A stretch of DNA of 12,557 nucleotides, from positions 1 through 12,557 of the forward strand of contig CAZHHJ010000060.1 in the NCBI GenBank assembly GCA_964531295.1. Direction: 5' to 3'. How positions within the stretch are numbered: the stretch's first letter is position 1; every line of letters starts with the position of its first letter. The stretch is from JAAYJK01 sp964531295 (GTDB taxonomy: Bacteria > Bacillota > Syntrophomonadia > Syntrophomonadales > Syntrophomonadaceae). Below are positions 1-7,345 of the stretch, piece by piece. Under the pieces are notes generated by a model that saw only the letters and a list, made by a program, of their open reading frames with translations, ran no database searches and had not been told where the DNA came from. The position numbers were made by a program, and so were the translations under genes.

Positions 1-621
1 AAAGCTGCGATTCCACTTGTTGAGCTGTTTAAAGATGACAACGCTATCTCTCCGTATAATGCAGTACTAAAAAGAATATCTGCGACACTAAGCTGGTATA
101 AATCTGATGGAAAGAAAGCCGGACGTATGCCAGGTTTTGACCCCGTCTATGACATCTTGTTAAATGCAGAGCGGCGCGCTGAACAGGGTAATTATGACGA
201 TGCTGTATCACGTACGTATCGTGCTTTGGAGATGTATGCTCAGTTTTGCCTTCGTTCCAATGACCCTTCGTTAAGCAGCGACGATATTGATGTAGCTAAG
301 CTACCACAAGATATCCAAGGGCTATACGAAGAGAAACGTAATATAAAGGGAAGGGTACAGCTTCCCTTGGCGGGAAGCTATGAACTATTAGACAGAATAG
401 GACATCCGGTGAGGGCAGTGTGGGGAAAACAAAAAAACAAAATATTGAATGTTTTGGAGAAAAGAAACTGTAGTTTTTTGGCGCATGGGATGAATCCCAT
501 CGGGAAAGAGGATTTTTTTAATTTCTATGAGGGAGCACAGTCCTTCATTAAAAATTGTGATTCTGTCATGAATAATCAACGTGGATTGAAAAATGCGTTG
601 CAGTTGCCCCGGAAAATTTGA
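1..621 (+). CDS. CRISPR-associated HEPN ribonuclease, Csm6/Csx1 class (TIGR02710-like), 5'-partial
   Basis: The frame is open from base 1, so the gene begins upstream; 206 C-terminal residues are visible and the first internal ATG (127) is not the real start. The visible part is helical and resembles the C-terminal HEPN half of TIGR02710-family type III accessory proteins. A segment around visible residues 55-80 (ERRAEQGNYDDAV, then YRALEMYAQ) is followed by the motif RNCSFLAHG, giving a HEPN RX6H with Arg at codon 463-465 and His at 484-486. In this family the N-terminal CARF domain binds cyclic oligoadenylate and the HEPN dimer then degrades RNA non-specifically; that CARF half lies outside the window. 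Its position next to the cmr operon fits a cOA-activated effector. The family is inferred from remembered motif style; the catalytic pair is seen directly and looks intact. Confidence 0.8.
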   Translation, partial: KAAIPLVELFKDDNAISPYNAVLKRISATLSWYKSDGKKAGRMPGFDPVYDILLNAERRAEQGNYDDAVSRTYRALEMYAQFCLRSNDPSLSSDDIDVAKLPQDIQGLYEEKRNIKGRVQLPLAGSYELLDRIGHPVRAVWGKQKNKILNVLEKRNCSFLAHGMNPIGKEDFFNFYEGAQSFIKNCDSVMNNQRGLKNALQLPRKI

Positions 622-770
622 TGCTAGTAAAGCAAGCGACTGAGAGGCCAGTAAAGGGCTATCAGTGTAAGGGATTCAAACGATTCGTTAAAAATAGATT
701 TAGGATGGTGAACGGCTGTGATTCGTAATTTGGGAAAGAAATAAACCTAATAATAAGAGAGGTGATTTCG
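622..770 (+). other. Intergenic gap upstream of cmr1
   Basis: This stretch holds no gene. It contains an 11-base perfect odd palindrome, AACGATTCGTT, at 679-689. The word GATTCGT recurs at 720-726, and an AT-rich run leads into the cmr1 ribosome binding site. I see no convincing -35/-10 pair and no stem-loop followed by a T run, so neither a promoter nor a terminator is called. It is the largest non-coding gap before the cmr genes, so if the cmr operon has its own promoter, it should be here. Confidence 0.4.
757..765 (+). promoter_or_regulatory. Ribosome binding site that sets the cmr1 start at TTG 771
   Basis: GAGAGGTGA is a good match to the anti-Shine-Dalgarno sequence and lies 5 bases before TTG 771. 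The upstream in-frame GTG at 762-764 lies inside this site and therefore cannot use it. The same spacing (GTGA, five bases, start codon) recurs at the genes starting at 8663 and 12108. Confidence 0.7.
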
Positions 771-1919
771 TTGAAGAGTATTGAAGTAACATTTAAAGTT
801 AATACGCCCATGTTTATGGGCGGCAACGATCACAAAGGAGAATTCAGGATCCCATCTTTATTGGGGGTATTGCGTTTTTGGTACCGAGCCACGGCTCCTA
901 GGCATTTGATACACGATATTTCGGCCCTACGCGAAGCTGAGGCAAGGTTGTTTGGCAGCACGAATACGGGGCAAGCAGCTTTCTTGGTACGTGCTGATGC
1001 CAATGAAATATCATTTGCTGATGCCAGCACTCACATTACTAAATCGACATACGGCATCAATTATCTTGGTTACGGTCCGATTTCTTTTAAAGGAGTGCAA
1101 CGTAGTTGTATTAAAGAAGGGTCAACAATAAAAATTAAATTTATTTTTCGTCCAAATACATCTAACCAACAGCCGGACAAAGATGGATTAATTCGCGCTA
1201 TTAAAGCTTTTACGCTATTTGGAGGGTTGGGTTCGAGATCCCGACGGGGGTTTGGATCAGTAACACTCTTAACCTTTAAAGATGAGGCCGGCAATAGCCT
1301 TTGGAGAGCGCCCCAGAACCGGAATGAATTACATAGCGAGATCAAAAGTTTTATAAATGCATTAGAATTAAGGGACATAACCGAAGTGCCGCCTTATACT
1401 GCCTTCAGTTACATGAGCAGAATTATAATTTCCCAAACAAACTCAAATCCTTTTAGTGTATTGGAGAGCATCGGTCAAGAAATGATCCGCTATCGCAGTT
1501 ATGGAAGAAGCGATCACGGTGGGTCACATAATTGGCCATGGGGGGAGAAAGCGAAACCAAACTTTGCTAATGACCATGACCTCTTGCTGAACCTTGATAA
1601 AAATACAGGATTACATCCTCGACGGGTAGCTTTCGGATTGCCCCATAATTACCATTTTGGCTCAATCAAAAAAAACTTTAATATTTCAGGAGAAACAAGC
1701 GAGCGAGAGCGTCGTGCCAGTCCATTGTTCATTCATATTCATGCTTTAGGAAAGGAATATGCTGCGGTTTTAACCTTCCTTCCGGCAAAATTTCTTCCGG
1801 ATAATGAAAAAATTAAGATGACCGGAAATGGAAGTACAGTATACGTTCCCTGTGATGTTGATTGGCAAGTAATTACTGATTTTCTGGCTAGTATTCCCGA
1901 TAGGATGGAGGTGCTATGA
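771..1919 (+). CDS. cmr1: Type III-B RAMP protein Cmr1
   Basis: Cmr1 is the RAMP (Cas7-like) subunit that caps the target-3' end of the Cmr complex and helps hold the target RNA against the crRNA. The protein has 382 residues from TTG 771. An N-terminal strand ending NTPMFMGG is followed by RIPSLLGVLRFWYRA at about residues 26-40, the classic Cmr1 signature for packing a RAMP ferredoxin-like fold. A glycine/arginine-rich loop, GGLGSRSRRGFGSV, follows at about 151-164 and is the G-loop typical of RAMPs. Length is usual for the family. An alternative GTG start at 762 adds three residues but lies within the Shine-Dalgarno site. The stop codon TGA (1917-1919) overlaps the ATG of cmr2, which indicates translational coupling. 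It is the first gene of an uninterrupted cmr1-2-3-4-5-6 run. Confidence 0.95.
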   Translation: MKSIEVTFKVNTPMFMGGNDHKGEFRIPSLLGVLRFWYRATAPRHLIHDISALREAEARLFGSTNTGQAAFLVRADANEISFADASTHITKSTYGINYLGYGPISFKGVQRSCIKEGSTIKIKFIFRPNTSNQQPDKDGLIRAIKAFTLFGGLGSRSRRGFGSVTLLTFKDEAGNSLWRAPQNRNELHSEIKSFINALELRDITEVPPYTAFSYMSRIIISQTNSNPFSVLESIGQEMIRYRSYGRSDHGGSHNWPWGEKAKPNFANDHDLLLNLDKNTGLHPRRVAFGLPHNYHFGSIKKNFNISGETSERERRASPLFIHIHALGKEYAAVLTFLPAKFLPDNEKIKMTGNGSTVYVPCDVDWQVITDFLASIPDRMEVL

Positions 1920-3763
1920 TGCAGTGCTTTCAATTTACCCTGGGGCCGGTGCAGGGTTTTGTTTCCCAGGCGCGCCGAACCCGGGACTTCTGGGGCGGAT
2001 CATTCCTTCTTTCTTATCTGACTGGTCAGGCAATGATGGCGCTTCTCAATGCTAATTACAGCAACAAAATAGTATATCCGGTGATCCGTGACAGTAATAA
2101 CGAATACAAGGATAAGTTGTTAAAGGCTATAGATACTTATCAAAAAACGGGTAAAAAGGACTTCCCCATGACAGGCAGTATTCCCAACCGGTTTTTAGCC
2201 CAGGTTGTGGATAAATCTTGCGGGCAAATGTGCGTGGAAGCTGTGCAAAGTGCATGGCAGGCTTTGGCGCAAGAGATATGGGATAAATACGTGTCCCCTA
2301 TAGCTGATTTGGGCTGTGGTACTGAAGACATATGGAAGCGGCAAATTAATGGCTTCTGGGAAATGAGTTGGGTGTTCGGGAAGAATTCCGATACGCTTGA
2401 TCGGCGTAAAAACTGGCGCAGCCATATTCCGCCCGAAGAACCAGGGGATAAATGCACTTTAATGGGTAACTGGCAGGAACTGTCGGGTTATGTGCGCATA
2501 GCGGATAGAAGCAAGCAAGACAGGTTTTGGGAGACATTAGGCGATAGGACCCTAGGGGAAGACATTCGCAAAGATGAGCGGCTTTGCAGTATCGCTCTCG
2601 TAAAAAGGTTGTTCCCCCATGTTTTAATGGACAATTCTGTTCGTTATCCTTCAACCCCGTACCTCGCAGCTGTTCCATGGCTGTCAAGTATTGTAAACGA
2701 TACGGCGGAGCATGATAAAGCAATAAATTATGCTGCTATCGCTCATGGCAAGACCGGTGGACATGAACCCTGCCAGTACTTTTTTATACCGAATGATCTA
2801 AAGGGAGCTTTAGGTTCGTTTCTTGGATTGGACGGGAATTGCTTTTTTCAATCCACTCTGGAGAATGATGAGCTGTGGCCGGCCGATGTGAAAAGAAAGG
2901 GATGCCGCCCGCAAATGGTGGAGCTGCTAAAGCAATTCAAAACCGGGCCGTCACCTTTTTATGCTTTATTGATGATGGATGGAGACCGCATTGGTACACT
3001 GATAGCCCAGGAAGACAAGCGCGTCGCTGTAAGTCAAGCCCTTTCAGATTTCAGTGGGCAAGTGGATGGAACCATAGCTGAACACGAAGGCATAACCGTA
3101 TATGCAGGGGGAGACGATGTATTGGCTCTGCTTCCCATGGATAAAGCCCTGGATGCTGCCGCAGTATTACGCCGGAATTATATGGAGTGTTTTAAAATGG
3201 GAGATGAATCGCTCCAAGCGACTATCTCCGCCGCGATCGTTTACGCCCATCATCATGCCCCTCTGCGCCAGATTATAACGGAAGCTCACCGGGTTCTGGA
3301 TAAAGAAGCCAAAGAGAAAACCGGTCGTGATGCTATAGCCATTTCGGTATGGAAGACCGGAGGAACAGCTATCAATTGGTCGGCACCCTGGGAAGTTAAA
3401 CACGCCAGGGGAGATACAGTATCGGTGATTGATATACTTAAATCTTTAATCACCAATTACCAGCAGGGGCAGATAAGCAACAGCTGGTTGTATGGTATAA
3501 GAGGGCTATCGGGGAATTCCAGAAAAAATGAATTCGAATTTGCTCGTGATATGGATTTGCCCCGGTTATTGGCGGCTGAATTGGTACGGAACAGAGAGAC
3601 AAATATTGAGATCAAGCAAGCTGAAAAGATAGTTCAAGACCTGCTAACGGTATGTTTGCTGCAACAACGAAATGGAGAAGGAGACCCTATTTGCAATAAG
3701 GAAAAATTTTCTCTTGACGGGGGATTATTGATCAAATTTTTAGTAACGAAAGGGGTGGAGTAA
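1916..3763 (+). CDS. cmr2: Type III-B Cas10 (Cmr2), short form without HD domain
   Basis: This is the large subunit of the Cmr complex. On target RNA binding, its palm domain is expected to convert ATP into cyclic oligoadenylate. The palm signature is intact: MDGDRIG at residues 354-360 and AGGDD at 397-401, the GGDD metal-binding motif. The N terminus begins at once with FTLGPVQGFVSQARRTRDFW (residues 7-26), the conserved start of the first palm-like region that normally follows an HD nuclease domain. At 615 residues the protein is about 200 shorter than HD-containing Cmr2, and no HD motif is present, so it should lack single-stranded DNase activity. No CxxC zinc-finger pairs are visible either. 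The ATG at 1916 overlaps the cmr1 stop. ATG 1919 is seven bases from GGAGG (1907-1911) and may be the true start, one residue shorter. It overlaps cmr3 by one base (TAATG). Confidence 0.96.
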   Translation: MMQCFQFTLGPVQGFVSQARRTRDFWGGSFLLSYLTGQAMMALLNANYSNKIVYPVIRDSNNEYKDKLLKAIDTYQKTGKKDFPMTGSIPNRFLAQVVDKSCGQMCVEAVQSAWQALAQEIWDKYVSPIADLGCGTEDIWKRQINGFWEMSWVFGKNSDTLDRRKNWRSHIPPEEPGDKCTLMGNWQELSGYVRIADRSKQDRFWETLGDRTLGEDIRKDERLCSIALVKRLFPHVLMDNSVRYPSTPYLAAVPWLSSIVNDTAEHDKAINYAAIAHGKTGGHEPCQYFFIPNDLKGALGSFLGLDGNCFFQSTLENDELWPADVKRKGCRPQMVELLKQFKTGPSPFYALLMMDGDRIGTLIAQEDKRVAVSQALSDFSGQVDGTIAEHEGITVYAGGDDVLALLPMDKALDAAAVLRRNYMECFKMGDESLQATISAAIVYAHHHAPLRQIITEAHRVLDKEAKEKTGRDAIAISVWKTGGTAINWSAPWEVKHARGDTVSVIDILKSLITNYQQGQISNSWLYGIRGLSGNSRKNEFEFARDMDLPRLLAAELVRNRETNIEIKQAEKIVQDLLTVCLLQQRNGEGDPICNKEKFSLDGGLLIKFLVTKGVE

Positions 3764-4932
3764 TGGCGGCTGTGCAATGGCAATTCGAAGCGCTGGATAC
3801 CTTTTTCTTTCGTGAAGCCGCACCTTTTAACGCAGGGGAAGGAGGAGAGGGGGGACAGGCCAGTGGATTCCCCCCGGCAATGAGCACTTTGCAGGGCGCG
3901 ATAAGATACCAACTGGCTTCATGCCGGGGATGGCACCCAGGTGCCGGTAATCTGCCACCCGAACTGGGAGATAATAATGATCTGGGAGATTTAAGATTGA
4001 GCGGTCCCTACCTATATTGTGATAAAGAGTTGCTTTTGCAAGCGCCGCTTTTCTTGCTGCGCTTGCACGACGAGGTGGGAAAAAAGACCAGTTACCATCG
4101 CTTGTTACCCGGTGATCCAGTTTTATGTGATCTTGATGAAAAAGTGGTCAGACTACCGGTTATGCCGGACGGAGCAGGCGGAGCCAAGCCCATGGATAAT
4201 TACTGGCTTTCGGCCGCAACTATGGAAAGGGTGCTGGCAGGTGGAGTTCCGGAGGATGATGATTCATCTGCCGGGTTTGATAAGCCGGCCGGCTGTATTT
4301 TTGCCAATGGAGTTGCCGGCAGTGATCAACTCTGGAAGAGTGAACCCAGGGTTGGTATTGAGCTTGATGCCAATAGCCGCACCGCTAAAGAGAGCAATTT
4401 GTATGCAATTAACATGATCCGGCCGAAAAAACATGTGGCGCTGGTAGTAGGTGTTGATGGTATTCCGGAAGAGTGGTGCCAGTCTGTGAGGCAGAATACC
4501 AATGTGGTAAACCTGGGTGGAGAAGGAAAGCTGGCCGGGTTAAAAATAACAGATAAGCAAATTGAATTACCGGCTATGCCGGATTTAATCCCTGTTAAGG
4601 GAAAAGTATTATTCACCGTAACCTTGATAACACCCGGCTATTTTGGGAACCGGAAACAAACGCAAAAGGCTATTATGAGTTTGCAGCCCTGGATAAATCA
4701 GACCTGTATAACCGCTTGTATCGGCAAAGCCAGGCAAATAGGAGGCTGGGATCTGAGTGCCAATCGCCCCCGGCCCCTACTCCCCTTTATTCCGGCAGGA
4801 AGCACATGGTTTTTCGAGGGGGACGAAGCCGACATAGATGAGATTGCTGAGCTTCATGGACAGTATTTAGGAGAACGTAATGCATATGGGTACGGACAAA
4901 TACTTATAGGAAGATGGGAGGAAAAGGTATGA
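3763..4932 (+). CDS. cmr3: Type III-B RAMP protein Cmr3 (Cas5 group)
   Basis: Cmr3 is the Cas5-like RAMP that, with Cas10, forms the foot of the Cmr complex and grips the 5' repeat-derived tag of the crRNA. Near the N terminus LDTFFFREAAPFNAGEG (residues 11-27) matches the hallmark 'D-x-FFFR-x-x-x-PF' of Cmr3. GFPPAMSTLQGAIRYQL follows at about 35-51, a RAMP motif with the small-residue turn before a basic helix. The C terminus carries GERNAYGYGQ (370-379), a glycine-rich loop. The length of 389 residues is normal. The start ATG overlaps the cmr2 stop by one base, with GGGG/GGAG just upstream, so it is probably translated by re-initiation after cmr2. The 3' end overlaps cmr4 by four bases. 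Confidence 0.95.
   Translation: MAAVQWQFEALDTFFFREAAPFNAGEGGEGGQASGFPPAMSTLQGAIRYQLASCRGWHPGAGNLPPELGDNNDLGDLRLSGPYLYCDKELLLQAPLFLLRLHDEVGKKTSYHRLLPGDPVLCDLDEKVVRLPVMPDGAGGAKPMDNYWLSAATMERVLAGGVPEDDDSSAGFDKPAGCIFANGVAGSDQLWKSEPRVGIELDANSRTAKESNLYAINMIRPKKHVALVVGVDGIPEEWCQSVRQNTNVVNLGGEGKLAGLKITDKQIELPAMPDLIPVKGKVLFTVTLITPGYFGNRKQTQKAIMSLQPWINQTCITACIGKARQIGGWDLSANRPRPLLPFIPAGSTWFFEGDEADIDEIAELHGQYLGERNAYGYGQILIGRWEEKV
4916..4921 (+). promoter_or_regulatory. Ribosome binding site that sets the cmr4 start at ATG 4929
   Basis: GGGAGG lies seven bases upstream of ATG 4929, ideal spacing. The in-frame ATG at 4914 directly abuts this site and lacks a Shine-Dalgarno of its own, so the five extra residues it would add are probably not made. 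Confidence 0.75.
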
Positions 4933-5744
4933 ATTCAACAGTTCTTGGTTTGCTGGCAGAAACCAGTTTGCATCCCGGCACCGAATCAAGCAGAGGAGTG
5001 GTAGATTTACCGGTGGCCCGTGAAGCTACCACTTCCTATCCGGTTTTGATGAGTTCCGGTCTTAAAGGTGCCATGAGAGATGTTTTTGAGAATAAGCACA
5101 GTAAAGAAAAGACTGAGCGAGTTTTTGGAGCACCCAATGGAGCCGGCGGCATTTCGGTTACCGATGGGAGACTGCTGCTGCTGCCGGTCAGATCTCTTAC
5201 CAGTAATTACCGCTGGGTAACCTGTCCATATATATTGGAACGCCTGCAGAGGGATCTGCAGTTGGCCGGATTTGAACAGGATTTTGCTATCCCACAATTA
5301 AAGGAGGCTCATGCTGTAGCAGCTACCGAAGGCAGACTTTATCTGGAAGAATTGCTATTTACGGTTAGCAAGGAGGAAGAGACAATTAATACCCTGGCAA
5401 ATGCCATCAAGTCCTTGGTCTTGCATAAATCTACGCAGGATCGATTGCTAAATCAGTTGACTGTTATCAGTGATGTTGATTTTAAGCATTTTGCCAGTTT
5501 CGGGTTGCCGGTCAATGCGCGCAACGTACTCGATAAAGAGAAAAAAACCAGCCGCAATCTGTGGTATGAAGAAACCATCCCGGCAGATTCACTTTTCTAT
5601 ACCTTATTGCTTCCACGTCATGGTAAGGAAGAAGATTTACAAGAATTACTGGAGGTTTTTGATGATCGACCCTACCTACAGGTTGGCGGCAATGAGACCA
5701 TCGGTCAGGGTTGGTGCGCGATTTCCTGCTGGGAAGGGAGGTAG
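4929..5744 (+). CDS. cmr4: Type III-B RAMP protein Cmr4, backbone ribonuclease
   Basis: Cmr4 is the Cas7-like backbone subunit, present in several copies along the crRNA, that cuts target RNA at 6-nucleotide intervals. With the start at ATG 4929 the protein has 271 residues, close to the family norm. The segment HPGTESSRGVVDLPVARE (about 15-32) contains Asp26, which aligns in number and context with the catalytic Asp26 known for Pyrococcus furiosus Cmr4, so RNA cleavage should be intact. SYPVLMSSGLKGAMRDVFE follows at about 37-55, the RAMP core strand-helix motif. The C terminus has GGNETIGQGW, the conserved Cmr4 glycine-rich ending. The ATG overlaps the cmr3 stop (ATGA). cmr5 follows after four bases with its own strong ribosome binding site, consistent with a gene needed in high copy. 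Confidence 0.96.
   Translation: MNSTVLGLLAETSLHPGTESSRGVVDLPVAREATTSYPVLMSSGLKGAMRDVFENKHSKEKTERVFGAPNGAGGISVTDGRLLLLPVRSLTSNYRWVTCPYILERLQRDLQLAGFEQDFAIPQLKEAHAVAATEGRLYLEELLFTVSKEEETINTLANAIKSLVLHKSTQDRLLNQLTVISDVDFKHFASFGLPVNARNVLDKEKKTSRNLWYEETIPADSLFYTLLLPRHGKEEDLQELLEVFDDRPYLQVGGNETIGQGWCAISCWEGR
5736..5741 (+). promoter_or_regulatory. Ribosome binding site for cmr5 at ATG 5749
   Basis: GGGAGG lies inside the last codons of cmr4, seven bases before ATG 5749. It decides the start: the same frame is open far upstream within cmr4 (to an ATG at 5470), and that extension is not coding for cmr5. GTG 5746, one codon earlier, is a less well spaced alternative. Confidence 0.7.
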
Positions 5745-5748
5745 TGTG

Positions 5749-6177
5749 ATGTCTAAGACACTTGATCTGCCGAGAGCCAAGGATTCTTTCGAAAAAGTCA
5801 AAAGTATTTTGGTTAATCAGGCCTTTGGTGAGGAGTGGAGAGACAAATACGCCGGTTATGTGGAGAGCCTTCCAGCCACCATTTTAAACTGTGGCTTAGG
5901 ACAAGCAACTGCCACATTATTGGCTGCCGCCAAAAAAAGTGATGGTTCGTTTGATAAAGACGCTCATTATCTTTTGTATAAGCACTTACAAAGCTGGCTA
6001 TGCCAGGATATAGATAATGCGCCATATAATAGCTCCAAGAACCTGATGGAGGCGATTGTGGCGAGTGACCGGTCGACATACCTGCATGCTCAGGCCGAAG
6101 CCTTGAAATGGTTGGAATGGCATAAGAAACTGGCGGTGGCTTATCTGAAAAAGAAGAAGGCGGGTGATCCGGCATGA
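5749..6177 (+). CDS. cmr5: Type III-B small subunit Cmr5
   Basis: Cmr5 is the all-helical small subunit that forms the inner filament of the Cmr complex along the target RNA; it has no catalytic residues. The product has 142 residues, usual for the family. LPATILNCGLGQATATL (41-57) is the recognisable Cmr5 core motif around 'GLGQA'. A helical C-terminal region containing YLHAQAEALKWLEW (about 111-124) ends in a lysine-rich tail (KKKK, 134-137) suited to nucleic-acid contact. It lies four bases after cmr4 and overlaps cmr6 by four bases (ATGA), so the stoichiometric subunits are tightly coupled. Confidence 0.93.
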   Translation: MSKTLDLPRAKDSFEKVKSILVNQAFGEEWRDKYAGYVESLPATILNCGLGQATATLLAAAKKSDGSFDKDAHYLLYKHLQSWLCQDIDNAPYNSSKNLMEAIVASDRSTYLHAQAEALKWLEWHKKLAVAYLKKKKAGDPA

Positions 6178-7325
6178 GCTTGCCTCTATATGCGGAAGCG
6201 CAGAAAGAACTTGCAAATGAAACAAACTGTCCTGCGCAGGCAAATGCGGGGCTGTGGTACAACAAGTTATGCAACCGCTGGGACGATAAAGGGCAACAGT
6301 GGACTCTTAATACAGAAGATAAACAAAGAAATGAAAAAGGGAATCATGATACCCGGAAAACCGCTTGGATTAAATCGGTGACCGGGAAAGCACGTGGCGA
6401 TTCTGTGCAACTGCAAGAAGTCTTGGAGAGATATGTGAATCTGGTCAAGTTGTGCGGGGGGGAGGTGCGAGTGTATCGTACCACCAGCCGTTTCGTGACT
6501 GGGATAGGCAATGAGCATCCGGTGGAAAATGGTTTCACCTGGCATCATATATTAGGAACCCCATACCTGTCAGGATCTTCGGTTAAAGGGGTATTGCGCG
6601 ATTTGGTACAGCACTGGTTGCATGTACCTGTGCCTGATGAGGTTAACCGATTGTTTGGACCAGAGAATGGTGAAAAGGCGGCCGGAGACCTGATTGTTTT
6701 CGATGCCCTGCCGGTTAGGCAGGTGCAGTTGGAACTGGAAATAATGACTCCCCATTACAGTCAGTACTATCAGGATAATGGAGTAAAATATCCGCCGGCT
6801 GATTGGTATAGCCCGGTGCCGATAACCTATCTGACGGTAGCGGCGAATCAATCGTTCGTTTTTGGCCTAGCGCCTCGAACGGGAAAAAACATTAACTTGG
6901 AACAGATTTGGGCCTGGTTGGATCAGGCCTTAGAAAACCTGGGAGCCGGAGCGAAGACCGCATCCGGTTACGGCTCTTTTCAGGTCGAGAGTTCTTTTAA
7001 ACTTCCGGTAGTGCGGAAACGGCCGCAGCCTGATAAAAAGGGAATTGCAATTAATACTCCACCCATGTCAGCAATAAGGAGAGAAATGGAACAAGACGGA
7101 TATGCAAATCCCAACCCGGATATGTTTATGGCTGCTTTGACGGTAAAATGGCTGGATAAAATGGAAAACAGTGATGCTTCGAAGGCTGATAGCAAGGAGA
7201 TTGCCCGCTTACTGGCCGATTGGTATCGAAACAACAAGCTTTCAGACTGGGAAAAACCCAAACCCAAGAATAAAAACTATATCAAAGTCAAGAGAATCAA
7301 AGACGTATTGAACAACGGCGATTAA
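6174..7325 (+). CDS. cmr6: Type III-B RAMP protein Cmr6 with C-terminal helical extension
   Basis: Cmr6 is the Cas7-like RAMP near the head of the Cmr filament, next to Cmr1. GTPYLSGSSVKGVLRD (128-143) is the diagnostic Cmr6 motif and GAGAKTASGYGSF (257-269) is the RAMP glycine-rich loop that normally closes the fold. The first 100 residues are polar and low in conserved motifs. After about residue 275 there are a further 108 residues: a linker with prolines and lysines, then a predicted helical, charged region (PPMSAIRREMEQDGY near 296, LLADWYRNN near 345) and a Lys-rich end. At 383 residues this is longer than minimal Cmr6 proteins. I believe similar tails occur in other Firmicutes but cannot check. 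The start uses GGCGGGTGA (6159-6167), six bases upstream. The start ATG overlaps the cmr5 stop. Confidence 0.94.
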   Translation: MSLPLYAEAQKELANETNCPAQANAGLWYNKLCNRWDDKGQQWTLNTEDKQRNEKGNHDTRKTAWIKSVTGKARGDSVQLQEVLERYVNLVKLCGGEVRVYRTTSRFVTGIGNEHPVENGFTWHHILGTPYLSGSSVKGVLRDLVQHWLHVPVPDEVNRLFGPENGEKAAGDLIVFDALPVRQVQLELEIMTPHYSQYYQDNGVKYPPADWYSPVPITYLTVAANQSFVFGLAPRTGKNINLEQIWAWLDQALENLGAGAKTASGYGSFQVESSFKLPVVRKRPQPDKKGIAINTPPMSAIRREMEQDGYANPNPDMFMAALTVKWLDKMENSDASKADSKEIARLLADWYRNNKLSDWEKPKPKNKNYIKVKRIKDVLNNGD

Positions 7326-7345
7326 GCGGGGGGAAAGGGGGGAGC

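Noticed and set aside
640..662. Possible hairpin (GGCC, short loop, GGGCT) after the first gene
   Set aside because: The stem is only three to four pairs and no T run follows, so it is not a credible terminator.
2346..2723. Open frame of 125 codons on the minus strand inside cmr2
   Set aside because: It lies entirely within the well-supported cas10 gene, has no plausible ribosome binding site and shows no recognisable domain; it is a shadow frame.
4019..4417. Open frame of 132 codons on the plus strand inside cmr3
   Set aside because: It is out of frame with cmr3, which has clear family motifs on both sides, and its Cys/Arg/Trp-rich product resembles a frame-shifted reading rather than a protein.
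5470..5748. Upstream extension of the cmr5 frame to ATG 5470
   Set aside because: The extension overlaps the conserved C-terminal part of cmr4. ATG 5749 has an ideally spaced GGGAGG and matches the usual length of Cmr5.
5813..6274. Open frame of 153 codons on the minus strand across cmr5 and cmr6
   Set aside because: It is antisense to two confidently assigned genes joined by an ATGA overlap, and its product is low-quality sequence rich in Ser, Pro and His with no motif.
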